NCBI GenBank assembly: GCA_019828565.1
Contig: JAHDYR010000015.1
Location: 1-64,000, forward strand
Source: Carpediemonas membranifera
Lineage: Eukaryota; Fornicata
Direction: 5' to 3'
DNA length: 64,000 nucleotides
Shown here piece after piece: positions 49,431-59,655 of the stretch (positions are counted from its first letter, which is position 1; every line of letters begins with the position of its first letter). A program made the translations under genes and the position numbers. Under the pieces are notes generated by a model. It made no database searches. It saw nothing but the letters and a program-made list of their open reading frames with translations, and was not told where the DNA came from.

Positions 49431-51383
49431 CGAAAGGGATACGATCCTTCCCGGCGAACAAGTTCTCTATCTCTGTGCCGGTCCACCAGTGTGCCGGCAG
49501 TGTGACTTCGATTTTGTCCTGGGACATCCGGTTCAGGTCCAGGTCCACGTTGGAGCCTCTCTGCGGTGCGATTACTACCACTCCCCTGGGCTGCTGGGCT
49601 GGGGTGACCTCTGACTGTTGCCATATCTCTCTCAATCTGGCGGTCACGCGGGGTAAGAGCGCAACTGGTGGGACTGCGATTGACCTGCACTCGGTCCAGT
49701 CCGCCGTGAAGGCGTCTTCTACATAGCCCAAGTCCTCTGGCAGGAAAGTTCGTGTTGCGAACAGCGATCTGTCGGTTGTGCCCCACTGCTCTGCTGCCCT
49801 CGCCGCTAGTGATGCCGGCATCGCCCAGTCGAGCTTCTTTTGAATCTCGAGAGGTCGTCCGCTGTGGTGTTGAGCAGACCCGGGACGTGCTTTGTTCGCA
49901 CCCTCGCCCCGATCGCGTGTAAGAAGTCGTGGAGCTCCTTCACCTCTCGTCGCATGTGGGCCGGTGCCTTCGTACTGCTCTTCCCGATCCAGGCCAGTGC
50001 TGACGTGTTGTCGCCGACTAATAAGACGTCCCTGCCGGCTATCCTCCGCTCCCAGCGGCGCAGCGCTATGTCCATGGCCTTCGCCTCCTTGCAGTTGATT
50101 GATTTGCCTACGAATGTCTGGTCGAACGTGTCCTGAAACGAGTCGGTCCCGAACTCTGTCCAGATGGCGCCGCCGTAAGCATGGTCGCTCGCGTCCGTCT
50201 CGATCCGAATCTCTCTCCCGTTCGTGAGAAAGCACCACCAGTGCGGGTCTCTCCTCAGTGTTCTCGCCCACCACCGCAGGTCTGTCCTCGCTTCCTGTGG
50301 GATGTCCTTCTTCGTGCCCCGTAACTTTCCTGCGAGTGAGTCCGCCGCACATTGAAGCTCGCGTAGCCTGGGCAGGGCCCGAGCTCCCACGGCGAACCGT
50401 GCGAACAGCAGCTTCCCGATGAGGGCTTGGAGGTCCTTGACTAGGAACCGTCTCTCCTTCTGCAGTCTGTCGATCAAGCTGATCATGTCTGTGGCCTTTC
50501 TCTCTGTCAGGTACATGCATCCCTCTGCTGAGTTGATCACCACCCCGAGGTACTCGAGCTCCTGCGTTGGCACAGCAACAGACTTCTCCTGCGAGATTAC
50601 CATGCCGAGTCTTCTCATCAGCGCGAGTATGCCTGGCATCTTCTCCGCGAGTGATGCGCGTGAGTGGTCTGCGAACAGCAGGTCGTCTAGGTATACGAAC
50701 ACCTGCACGCCAAACTCTCTTCGAATAATCTTTGCCGCCTGGGCGGTGACCCTCTGGAATGCCTCTGGTGCTGTGTTGAGGCCGAAGGGCAGGGCTCTCC
50801 ACCGATATGTTGTTCCTTCGTGGGTAATCCCCAGGTACTCCTTGGCCTCCTCCGCCATGAGCACCTGGTAGTAGCCGGACTTCAGGTCGACGCTCGTCAA
50901 CCATGCCCCCTGTGCCAGATTGGCCGCCACCTCCATCAACCCCTTCAACCGAAACTTGCGGACCTGTTGGAAAAAGTTGACCGGCCGGAGGTCGTGTATG
51001 AGTCTCCAATCCGATGGTTTCTTCGGAATCAGGAAGACCGGGGATATGTTGCTCGCCGTTGCTACTTCTAAGGCTTGAATGTTCACTAGCTCCTTCAGCA
51101 TCTCGCTTATTGGGCCTTCCCTCCCGTTCGCTCTCGGGGTGCTGGGCGTTGCCGGGGCTACCTTCACCCCGTCTCTCAGTGTGCTCACGACCTCCTTGCT
51201 GGCCCCCAAGGCCTCCCACTCCCTCCAGGCGCGGCTCATCGAGCCCACCACCTGTGCCCGGGACACCGGGCAAGAGTCGGGCGGAGCGTCGTACGACTTG
51301 CGTGACTGCGCAGCTTTGATCGGTTGCTTGTCTGTTGATGTCTCTTGCTCTTGTACTTGCTTTCTTGCTTCTTCTCGTCTCAT
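49372..51383 (-). pseudogene. RT-RNase H of element 4, one frame break
   Basis: ATG 51383 (MRREEARKQVQEQETSTDKQ). RT: RLIHDLRPVNF, SVDLKSGYYQVLM, LPFGLNTAPEAFQ and VYLDDLLFAD. RNase H: IETDASDHAYGGAIW, SINCKEAKAMDIAL, VGDNTSALAW and TTADDLSRF. A single break near 49850 moves to the frame reading KKLDWAMPASLAARA, then RTFLPEDLGYVEDAF and PAHWWTGTEI, ending at 49372. Confidence 0.8.
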
Positions 51384-51405
51384 AGTGCTCGTAAACGTAG
51401 ATACT

Positions 51406-51415
51406 GCCTTTTATT
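51406..51415 (-). promoter_or_regulatory. TATA-like box before the RT gene of element 4
   Basis: AATAAAAGGC, 23 nt upstream of the RT ATG; counterpart of the boxes in elements 3 and 5. Confidence 0.45.
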
Positions 51416-51576
51416 GTCTTCGAGGTGGGCATAACCTCTTCTTGGCCGAATATTTTCCCCGAATCTAGAAGATTCTCCCGAATCTTTTGGGTTTGGGTCC
51501 GGGTGATCGGCACCCCACTCGGACCCTTGTGGACCGCGCCCCAAGGCGCACTGTGTCTACGTCTACGACAGTACGC

Positions 51577-51614
51577 CGACTTGCAGTCGACTACGGTCGA
51601 AGTCTCCAATTGAT
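51577..51614 (-). repeat. B2 repeat of element 3
   Basis: 38 bp identical to 51892-51929; starts CGACTTGCAG on the plus strand and ends CCAATTGAT. It is the outer 3' end of the element, immediately next to element 4. Confidence 0.85.
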
Positions 51615-51657
51615 TAGATCAAATTTATACCCGAGATTGATGGGAAACATGCTCTGA

Positions 51658-51891
51658 CCTCCAGGCTCTCCAGTGTCACGGGGGGCTGTGCGTCGCCCAT
51701 CTTCTCGGAACTACCGGGGAATGGGGTTTTAACCCCTTGGTAAAATTGGTCTGAACTGGACCGTAGATTTGATTCGAATATTTGGTTAATATTCGATCTC
51801 TCTCGAATATTTGTACCAGATGGCCGGTAGTCCATCTGGGCCTGTACCACGCCCCGAGGCGTACTTACGCATCGCGTCTACGACGGTATGC
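51658..51891 (-). repeat. A2 repeat of element 3
   Basis: 234 bp, one mismatch to 55985-56218. Contains several hairpins, among them ACGCC...GGCGT, CCAGATGG...CCATCTGG and an ATATTCG pair. Confidence 0.9.
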
Positions 51892-51929
51892 CGACTTGCA
51901 GTCGACTACGGTCGAAGTCTCCAATTGAT
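51892..51929 (-). repeat. B1 repeat of element 3
   Basis: 38 bp copy of B2, contiguous with A2. Beyond it (51930-52294) lies an AT-rich 3' UTR without a gene, starting GTATCCCGCCATCA as in element 4. Confidence 0.85.
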
Positions 51930-52294
51930 GTATCCCGCCATCATATAATAAAAATTTTCTCTTCAGAAATTATTTCTCTGGTCTCCTGTGCCTCCAAGCA
52001 TGCCATTGATGCCCATCTCTCAGGCACATATTTTCACAGCCTGATAGTCATTCTTTGTGCGCGGTTTTGGCCATTTCCATTCGCCGGCATTTTCTCACTC
52101 TCTCCGGCCAATTCTTCGATAGTCTTCGATATATCGATCTTATTAACCATTAGTGACAATCTGCTGCGGTTTCTCCTTTCTCCCGCCTTCTCTTCTGCTC
52201 TCTATCATATCTTTAACTCTTACATGGCCTATTGTACAGTCTAATGGGGCCTTATGCAATCATATTCTATGTATTATCCGTCTTTCTCGTCCTT

Positions 52295-53490
52295 CTACAC
52301 CCAAGCGCTCGTGGAGAGGCGCACGGCTTCACTGACGTAGGTCTGCATCGAGTCGAGCTGTTTCCAGCCCCCGATTGCTTGGATCACTGCTGGGGCTACA
52401 CCTAGCTTCATCATGTGGACTGCGCCTCCTCTCCGGAATGAGTGGCCCGACGCGCGCAGCACCTCCTCTAGGTCCATGGACATCTCCCATCTTCTCCAAG
52501 GGTGGTCTCTGTTCATCAGGGAGGACCTGTTGTCCTTGATCAGCGCGTCCCTGGCCTCGAATGAGCGCCACAGGGGTCCTTCATCTGGGAGGTTTTCCAT
52601 ATGTCTCGCAAGCCAGTCTGCCGGGTTGTCGTCTCCGGGGACGTTAGGGACCAGCTTTAGCATGGGTTCATCCGATGTCTTGGAGCGTCGTATGGTGATG
52701 GTGATGTCCCTGCCGTGTCGTTCGACGTCTGATGTTGAGAGCCCCCGTATCTCCCCCGACCGAGATATTGTCGCGAACCCGACCAGCCCGAAAGCTATTG
52801 CTTGAGTCAATGCTGGTGTGGCGCTCTTGCCTGCTTGCACCGCGGCCTGTGACAGGGTCTCCCTGGCTATTGGCCATGCTTTCCCTGTTCGACGCTGGCT
52901 TGACGTTGGGCACCTTCCAGCCAATCTGCCACAAGCCTTGATCAGGGCCCGGTGGAGTGGTGGGCATTCTATGGGTTCGCCCAATGCGGTCATTCCATCT
53001 CTGATGTTTGCCTCCTTCGTTAGCAGTGAGTCTTTGGCGAGGAAGGGCACCTCCCCTATAATGAACCATAGCAGTGTGTCGTCATCATCCCCCGCGATTG
53101 CCACCTCCTCGAACTCTTGCACCCACTTCTGGTCATGGATTTTCTCGTGGGCTTGTCGTACGATCTCCCATGCAGCTTCCCGTGGGGTTGGTGCCGGGTC
53201 GTCATTTTGTCCGAGGTAGGCCTCGAAGTCCGAGTCATCTGGTTCTCTGGTCATGTTGCGGAAGAATGTGAACTTTGCGGTCTCTGTTGCAATTCGATCA
53301 CGCGTCACCTTCTCGAGGCGGAGCAGGAGCGGGCTGGACGCGACCTTTCTCTCGACGTCCTCGTTCTTAGGACGGCTAGCCCGGGACCATATTATCTGCG
53401 TTCTGGTTCTGTCGGGTGTCACGCCTGCGGCTCTTAGTGCTCGGTGTCGCGCTTGCACTGCTGATGCTGATAGGAAGATTCCGAGGCTGA
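52295..53490 (-). CDS. tyrosine recombinase of element 3
   Basis: Unbroken through the recombinase: RDRIATETAKFTFFRNM, KDSLLTKEANIRDGM, Arg I in TISRSGEIRGLSTSD, HxxR in GHSFRRGGAVHM, the W box (GGWKQLDSMQ) and Tyr in QTYVSEAVRLSTSAWV. Catalytic set complete. About 55% similar by eye to the element 4 enzyme. The true start is uncertain because the frame is open upstream, where it overlaps the RT-RNase H end. Confidence 0.8.
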
Positions 53491-55439
53491 CGTCATCACC
53501 GGGACCCAGTACGCCCTGAAGGGAATGTGTGTCTTGCCCTCGAACAGTACCGCCAACTCCGTGTCTGCCCACCAGTGGGCTGGTAGCGATGCGTTGACTG
53601 TCTCCTGTGCGACTCGGATAAGGCGCAAGTCGATGTTCGTCTGCCTGACTGGGGCGATAACTAGGATTCCTGACTGTTGTTGACTGGGATGTCTCTCTTC
53701 TCGTTGGTCTACGATTGCCTCCAGTCGTTCGGCCACTCGGTCGAGCATGGCCACCGGGGGGACCGCCACTGACCGGCACTCTGTCCAGTTCGCTGTGAAC
53801 GCGTCTCTGCAGTAGTCGTAGTCCTGGGGTAAGAACCTTTCGGCCGCGAACAGCGCTCGGTCCACTGCTCCCCCACCTCTCTATCGCAGCTGCCAGCAGG
53901 GCTGCTGGCATGGCCCAATCGAGCTTCTTGTACCTCGACAGAGCATCGGCCGTTGTGTTGAATACACCTGCGATATGTTTGACTCTCAAGCGGCAACCGT
54001 TGGCATGCAGGAAGTCGTGTAGGTCGGCGATCTCCCGGCGAATGTGGGCTGGGGCCTTCGTCGAACTCTTCGCAACCCACGCGAGTGACGAGGTGTTGTC
54101 TCCCGCGATCAGGACATCTCTGTCTCGGATCACATGTGCCCAGTGTCGCAGCGCCGTGGTTATGGCCCTCGTCTCTTTGCAGTTGATCGACTTGTGTATG
54201 AATGACTGCTTGAACCGGCCCTGGATCTCCATCCTCTCGCTGTCTGTCCATATTGTCGCGCCGTAAGCTACGTCCGAGGCGTCTGTCTCGACCCTGATCT
54301 CCGGTCGCGGTGACCCCTGCATTGCGTACTGCGGGTCTGTCGCGATCACACGCGCCCACCATCTGAGGTCTGTGCGGGCGTCTCGGGGCATGGAGGCTCT
54401 CGTAAATCGCTGACTCGGCGCAGTCACCATTAACTGGAGTTCTCTCAGTCGAGGAAGCGTTCTTGCTCCTACTGCGAATCTGGCGAAAAGGAGTTTGCCA
54501 ATGAGTCGCTGGAGTTCTATCTTCGTTGTTCTTCGTTCTTTGAGCACCTGATCGATCATTCTTCTCAGCTCCACGCGCTTGTCGTTCGGAAGAGACATTG
54601 TGTTCTTGCGCGTATCGATAACTATTCCCAGGTACTCGATTCGTCGTGTCGGTGTAAGAACGCACTTGTTTCTCGAGATTATCATTCCTAGCCGCTCCAT
54701 TATCTTCAGGACTTCGGGCATCTTTCGTGCTAGCTCTTGCTGTGATGGGTCGGCGAACAACAGGTCGTCTAGGTAGACGAACACTGTGAGAGAGCTCTCG
54801 GCGGATGATCTTCGCCGCCTGCGCCGTGATCGATTGAAATGCTTCCGGGGCCGTGTTGAGGCCGAAAGGAAGCGCGTTCCAGCGGTACGTGTTCCCTTCG
54901 TGCTGGAAGCCTAGCCATTTCCGACCCGTCTGTTCGACCAGGACTTGGTAATATCCGCTCTTCAGGTCCACGCTGGCGAGCCACGCCCCCTTGGTCAGTG
55001 CATTCGCTATCTCGGTCAATCCCTTCAGTCGGAATCGCCTGGTTGTCTGGTACCAGTTCACCGGCCTCAGGTCGTGGATGAGGCGCCAGTCTATGTGGTT
55101 CTTCTTCAGCGTCATGAAGATTGGGCAGACTTGCGCTACCTCTGTCGGTGCACACTGCTCCACTGCTTGCAGCTCCATTAGCTCGTTGATTGTGTCTGTG
55201 ATCGGGCCCTGTGACCCGTTGGGCGACGAGTTCGTCGTCTGCCCGTCCTGTACTGGGACTCCCTGCCGGAGTAAGTCCACGACACTCGTGCTGGCCCCCA
55301 TGGCCTCCCACTCTTTCCACGCTCGACTCATTGAGCCAACCACGTGTGTCCGTTGACCTGGACCAGAGACGGGCTGAGCGTCGGACAATAGGTGCCATGT
55401 GTCCTGGCTTGTTTCGCTTCTTGCTTGCTCTTGTGACAT
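53434..55439 (-). pseudogene. RT-RNase H of element 3, two frame breaks
   Basis: ATG 55439 (MSQEQARSETSQDTWHLLSD). RT: RLIHDLRPVNWY, SVDLKSGYYQVLV and LPFGLNTAPEAFQ. A break near 54785 falls just before the active site VYLDDLLFAD. RNase H: VETDASDVAYGATIW, SINCKETRAITTAL, AGDNTSSLAW and NTTADALSRYKKLDW. A second break near 53870 (a 5-C run) leads to ERFLPQDYDYCRDAF and PAHWWADTEL, ending at 53434. Confidence 0.8.
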
Positions 55440-55467
55440 TCTTCTCTGTATTCAAAACGTAGACGGT

Positions 55468-55477
55468 GCCTTTTATA
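55468..55477 (-). promoter_or_regulatory. TATA-like box before the RT gene of element 3
   Basis: TATAAAAGGC, 29 nt upstream of the RT ATG, as in element 5. Confidence 0.5.
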
Positions 55478-55507
55478 TCTGAGGATGGCATAACCTCACT
55501 TGGGCAA

Positions 55508-56027
55508 CTACTGCTGCCCCGGGGCCGCATTGCGGTTGCCCGAGGCTTTCTGGAATCTGTGGTTGTTGTATCCGTGGTTTCGGAAGGGACGCTTGGCGAA
55601 CCGGTGTGATGTGTGAGCCCGCGTGGCAGGGATGGCCTTCTTGGCCTTGGCGGCGACCTTGACGAGGTCCTTGACGTTGGATATGTCCTCGGCGGTGACG
55701 ATAAAGTAGGCGGCCGCTTCTTCGTTGGCAGAGTCGAGGACTCGGAGGAACTCGAGGCGCTTTTCAACGGCAAGATTAATGGCTGTGGTTATGTCAGCAA
55801 TCGTCTCCCTTGCTGGGGTCAGCCAGGATTGACTTGATTTCTCCGTGTAGGGCGCGCAGGTGTTGGAATTCTTTGAGCACTGCTGGGATTTTGGTGGGTT
55901 TGCGTACATCCTCAGCATTCGTGCGGACATCGTCAAGATTCTCGCTCAGTGATGCTATTGTAGCAGCCTGTGACCGCACCAGGGCCTCCAGGCTCTCCAG
56001 TGTCACGGGGGGCTGTGCGTCGCCCAT
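55508..56027 (-). pseudogene. gag-like protein of element 3, frameshifted
   Basis: ATG 56027 (MGDAQPPVTLESLEALVRSQ). Coiled coil (ATIASLSENLDDVRTNAEDV), then KIPAVLKEFQHLRALHGEIK. A one-base break near 55800 leads to EKRLEFLRVLDSANEEAAAY and a basic Asn/Arg/Gly tail. Same plan as the gag of element 5. The 5' part lies in A1. Confidence 0.75.
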
Positions 56028-56218
56028 CTTCTCGGAACTACCGGGGAATGGGGTTTTAACCCCTTGGTAAAATTGGTCTGAACTGGACCGTAGATTTGAT
56101 TCGAATATTTGGTCAATATTCGATCTCTCTCGAATATTTGTACCAGATGGCCGGTAGTCCATCTGGGCCTGTACCACGCCCCGAGGCGTACTTACGCATC
56201 GCGTCTACGACGGTATGC
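55985..56218 (-). repeat. A1 repeat of element 3
   Basis: 234 bp, copy of A2 (51658-51891). Its outer end (GGTATGC on the plus strand) is followed by AA and then the tRNA. Confidence 0.9.
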
Positions 56219-56220
56219 AA

Positions 56221-56294
56221 GCCCCTATAGCTCAGTCGGTACGAGCGATAGTCTCATAAGCTATAGGTCGTGAGTTCGAGCCTCACTGGGGGCA
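56221..56294 (+). tRNA. tRNA-Met(CAT), elongator type
   Basis: 74 nt folding into a full cloverleaf: acceptor GCCCCTA/TGGGGGC with discriminator A, D-arm GCTC/GAGC, anticodon stem ATAGT/GCTAT with loop CTCATAA (anticodon CAT), and T-arm GTGAG-TTCGAGC-CTCAC. A and B box sequences are good and a T-run (TCCTTTT) follows as a Pol III terminator. No intron. The acceptor begins G-C rather than the A-U of eukaryotic initiators, hence elongator. Flanked at 2 bp and 32 bp by YR elements. Confidence 0.92.
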
Positions 56295-56326
56295 TCCTTT
56301 TACTAGATCTTGAGATTGAGGGTAGC

Positions 56327-56371
56327 GCTAGCTGTCCTAGCCTCTAGACATACTTGCTCTACCCAACGGGG
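56327..56371 (-). repeat. B2 repeat of element 2
   Basis: 45 bp identical to 56628-56672. Begins on the plus strand with GCTAG-CTGTC-CTAGC, 5-bp inverted arms at the element edge. Confidence 0.9.
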
Positions 56372-56468
56372 GGGCGATCGTTTATTAAAGAAGAGAGCTA
56401 GTGTAAACGATCAGGGGACTCCGGCCAGCTTACCTACTGGGCGGATATACCGGTCTTGACCAGTATCG

Positions 56469-56627
56469 TGCCGTCGGATCTGGATGTTCCGAATTTTCTA
56501 CCATTCTGCCCGCATAAACTGCGCGGCTCGCCTGGTCGGCGCATCACCATGCCGGAGCGAGGCGATCTCATTGCCCTCCGCTCACGGCCCGTTACCCGAG
56601 GTAACCTGTCAGCGCGATGTAACGCCA
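56469..56627 (-). repeat. A2 repeat of element 2
   Basis: 159 bp identical to 60148-60306, including the first codons of gag, and contiguous with B1. Confidence 0.95.
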
Positions 56628-56672
56628 GCTAGCTGTCCTAGCCTCTAGACATACTTGCTCTACCCAACGGGG
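56628..56672 (-). repeat. B1 repeat of element 2
   Basis: 45-bp copy of B2, adjoining A2 with no gap. Confidence 0.9.
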
Positions 56673-56849
56673 ATATCCCACCGGCAACGAGCATAGTGGA
56701 ATGGCTTGCAGGCACGCTTGCGAGCCCAAACCGACCGTCTCCTCGAGAGACCGCGTCAAAGAATGTCTGTTGTGGCTTACATCTGCCGTTGTAACGCGTG
56801 TCAGCCCCACCCTACCTAGCTCTCCCAGCCACTAGCTCCCGTCAGAGAT

Positions 56850-57805
56850 TTAAAGTGGTGGTTGGAGAAGGATGGAGGCCAGGTGTCCCTGGACCCCCGG
56901 GTGTGTGCGGACCCCGTTGCCCATATATCTCAGCATGCTTTTCGTGGAGGCCCACGTCCCCATGGACAGGAGGACTTCGGTACTCGTGTGGGCTACCGCC
57001 AACTCCGTGGTGGCGCCCTTGCGGAATGAGTGCCACGAAATGTCGGTGCCGTACGCCTGGTGGATCCAGTGGCGGAGGGTTGACGCCGGTAGCGGCTTCG
57101 ATAGTGAAATACCACCGGTTGAGGTGATCGCCCGCCAGATGAGGTCGTCGTCGCGGCGCGTTGCCGTGGGGACCCATGCCTTCAGGGCCCTTGCTGGGTT
57201 AAAGCGGGCCCACGATTGGTTTGGTACCAGCTTGCGGACGCCTGTGGCAGTCTTAGTTCTCGCGAACAGAAGGAGGGCATTGCCATCAGCGTCGAACTCG
57301 ACGTCTCTTCGTCTGAGCCCAAAGATCTCTGCGCCTCTACTCACGGTGATAAAGCAGAGAGCAGAAAAGAGGGCGGCCTGGAAGGCTTGGGGTGACTTCC
57401 GACGTCTGTCTATGACCCTGCGGACTCTCGCGGACGTGACAGGCTTCGCGCCCCCGGTCAGGCCTTCTACAGAGGCGACGTTCCGGGCGGCGGCGATTAT
57501 CTGCTTGGCAGCGGTCGGGGGGCGCCAGTCAGACACGAGTGGGGCGGCCTCGCAGATCCAGTAGCCTTTCCTGTGTATCGACTGTGGGCCCGACGTGGTA
57601 CCCTCGGTCAGAAGGAACTCTTTGAGCTGTTGCGCGTGTGAGTGGCTCGCGTTGCGGGATTGGAGGAATTTGGCGACCCAGCCCGCTGCTGTGCGGCGCG
57701 ACGATTCGTTTCTGAAATGTGATAGTCGGTCGTCAGCGAGGAGGGCTTGGAACGGGTCCTCAGGATAAGCGCCACGAAGCGGATCTTGCCCTTGTCTGTC
57801 GCTGT
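56850..57805 (-). CDS. tyrosine recombinase of element 2
   Basis: N-terminal domain SSRRTAAGWVAKFLQSRNAS, TGGAKPVTSARVRRVIDRRR, Arg I in TVSRGAEIFGLRRRD, HxxR in SWHSFRKGATTELA, the W box (MGTWASTKSM) and Tyr in MLRYMGNGVRTH. All core residues present. The frame is open far upstream, so the start given is where similarity begins. It overlaps the RT-RNase H end by about 200 bp, implying frameshifting or reinitiation. Confidence 0.85.
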
Positions 57806-59626
57806 CCAGGCTAGCTCGGACTGCAGGAGGTGTTTCGCCTGGACTCTGAGGTACAACTTGAGGGGTGTCAAACGTTTGATGGCTCGGACCTCGGGCGAGT
57901 TGAGGTCCGGGCACAGGACTATCGCCGCTGATCTCCAGTGTCGAGGGTTCCCAGTCTGGGTCGAGGCGCGTATTGTCTGGAGGCGACGACACGTCACTCC
58001 AAGAAGGGCTATAGGAGGAGCTATATAAATCCTGACTCCCCTCCAGTCCATCTGGAAGCCGTTGTCGTGGATTGACCAGGCTAGTTCTGCAAAGCCTGGT
58101 AAGGCCAGAACCTTGTCGGGGCGTGCTGTGACGTCGATCTCGACCGGCCCCCACTTGCGCATGATGGTTTCCAAGACTTCTCGGGGTGACGACCAGTCGA
58201 GCTTGGCGAACCTGGAGAGCCTGTCCGCCTGGACATTCAGGTGTCCGGCAATATGGAAGCAGTGGACGTCGAGGCGCTTGGTTTCTGCCGTGTTGTAGAT
58301 GTCCTGTAGGATCTGGTGTGCGGCTGGGGGGAGGTTCGGCGATCCCCGTCTGTTTACCCAGCTGATGGCAGCTGAGTTGTCGGCAAAGACTGTGAGAGAG
58401 GAGCGTGACTCCTGCTGGGGCACGAGATTGATCGCCTGAGCGATCGCGAAGAGCTCCTTGACGCCAATGTGTTCCCCCTTGAGATGAGGGGGGAAGGCAC
58501 CCTGTGATGCCGCTCCCTTCTCCCCATTGAACAGGCATGCTCCCCAGCCGGACGTTGATGCGTCTGAGGTGACAGAAATCTGGAGCGTATCGCGTATTTC
58601 CCAGTCCGCTCTTGCTTCGGCGAACCTCTTGGGTGGGCGATCGCGGAGGAGGACTTGCCACGCCGCCAGCTGCCTGCGGATTTGGCTGGAGAGGTGGACG
58701 GTCTCCGTCGTAGGGGTGGCCTGCAGTGGTCTGAGTGCGAGGCGGGCGAACTGTGTGGTCCCTGCGAAGAATGACAGACGGCCTAGGAGCTTCTGCCAGT
58801 CTGAAGCTGTGATGGACCCGACCCGGAGGGCCTTGGAGATCGTGGCCGTGTAGGCCTCGGCCTTGTCTTTTGAGATTCTTAGGGACTCGCTTGCGGTGTC
58901 TATGTGGACACCTAGGTAGTCTACCTGCTGGGTCGGCGTGAGGACGCACTTGTTGAGGCCCGGTATCGCCCCCAGCGATAGCATGAGGTCGATGATCTGC
59001 GGGGTGACCGAAGCTAGGTACGATGGGGAGGCATGGGACACTAAGAAGTCGTCGAGATAGACCGCGATGGTCACCCCGAACCTGTGTGCGATGATCTTTG
59101 CAAGCTGTATGGTCGTGCTCTGGAACACGTACGGCGCCGCTGTCCATCCGAAGCCGAGTGTGTTGTACCTGAATGCGCGGCCGTCCGGTAGGACCACGCC
59201 TAGGAGGGGGGAGTCTCGCGAGGCGACGCCAAGTTGGTGGTATCCCGATGCTAGGTCTATCTTGATCATGTAGTCGTTCTTGTGCAGATTGCGGACCGCC
59301 CGTCTGATGCCGAACAGACGAAACACCCTCAGCTCTGCTGTCAACTCGTTCAGGGCTCGGAGGTCGTGCACGGGGCGGACATCGTCTTTGCCCTTCGACA
59401 CCGCGAACAGGGGTGCGCTGTGACGCAGTTCGTCTATCGGGCACGGGGAGAGGACGCCCTTGGCGACTAGCTCTTCGATCTTCGGGAGTAGGCGGGGGTC
59501 CACTCGCCTTTGCGGTTCTGGTGGAGGGGGCGCAGAGGTGAGGTGGATAGGGACGCCATCCCGCAGCCAGCTTACTACCTCGGGGGAGGCACCGAGTCTT
59601 GCCCACACCGGCCACTTTTTGTTCAT
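57608..59626 (-). CDS. RT-RNase H protein of element 2
   Basis: 672 codons, ATG 59626 (MNKKWPVWARLGASPEVVSW). RT: RPVHDLRALNEL, KIDLASGYHQLGV, LGFGWTAAPYVFQ and the active site VYLDDFLVS. RNase H: VTSDASTSGWGACLF, GVKELFAIAQAI, FADNSAAISW and HLNVQADRLSRF. The downstream segment includes EIDVTARPDKVLALP and IYIAPPIALLG, conserved in this order. No breaks. Upstream there is no TATA box like those of elements 3-5; gag ends 29 bp before it. Confidence 0.9.
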   Translation of the reverse strand: MNKKWPVWARLGASPEVVSWLRDGVPIHLTSAPPPPEPQRRVDPRLLPKIEELVAKGVLSPCPIDELRHSAPLFAVSKGKDDVRPVHDLRALNELTAELRVFRLFGIRRAVRNLHKNDYMIKIDLASGYHQLGVASRDSPLLGVVLPDGRAFRYNTLGFGWTAAPYVFQSTTIQLAKIIAHRFGVTIAVYLDDFLVSHASPSYLASVTPQIIDLMLSLGAIPGLNKCVLTPTQQVDYLGVHIDTASESLRISKDKAEAYTATISKALRVGSITASDWQKLLGRLSFFAGTTQFARLALRPLQATPTTETVHLSSQIRRQLAAWQVLLRDRPPKRFAEARADWEIRDTLQISVTSDASTSGWGACLFNGEKGAASQGAFPPHLKGEHIGVKELFAIAQAINLVPQQESRSSLTVFADNSAAISWVNRRGSPNLPPAAHQILQDIYNTAETKRLDVHCFHIAGHLNVQADRLSRFAKLDWSSPREVLETIMRKWGPVEIDVTARPDKVLALPGFAELAWSIHDNGFQMDWRGVRIYIAPPIALLGVTCRRLQTIRASTQTGNPRHWRSAAIVLCPDLNSPEVRAIKRLTPLKLYLRVQAKHLLQSELAWTATDKGKIRFVALILRTRSKPSSLTTDYHISETNRRAAQQRAGSPNSSNPATRATHTRNSSKSSF

Positions 59627-59655
59627 TGACGGGAACTGAACATCTGTGGCAAGGG

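Larger units (their letters stand above)
47939..51576 (-). mobile_element. YR retrotransposon, element 4 (no gag)
   Basis: 5' end at 51576, directly against the B2 end of element 3. Between that end and the RT ATG (51383) there are only ~190 bp, so gag is deleted. RT-RNase H and recombinase follow, then 3' UTR (47977-48205) and B1 (47939-47976). The sequence beyond B1 does not match its own A1 and leads into element 5, as if an A repeat were shared between neighbours. Confidence 0.7.
51577..56218 (-). mobile_element. YR retrotransposon, element 3, with complete split direct repeats
   Basis: On the minus strand: A1 (56218-55985), gag, RT-RNase H, recombinase, B1 (51929-51892), A2 (51891-51658), B2 (51614-51577). 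A1 and A2 differ at one of 234 positions. This is the Ngaro/PAT-type layout. The coding part has several frame breaks despite the near-identical repeats. The 5' end lies 2 bp from a tRNA-Met gene and the 3' end touches element 4. Confidence 0.85.

Noticed and set aside
49372-51609. 745-codon minus frame in element 4 as one protein
   Set aside because: Only its last ~160 codons are the true RT-RNase H frame; the rest is a shadow of the frame starting at 51383.
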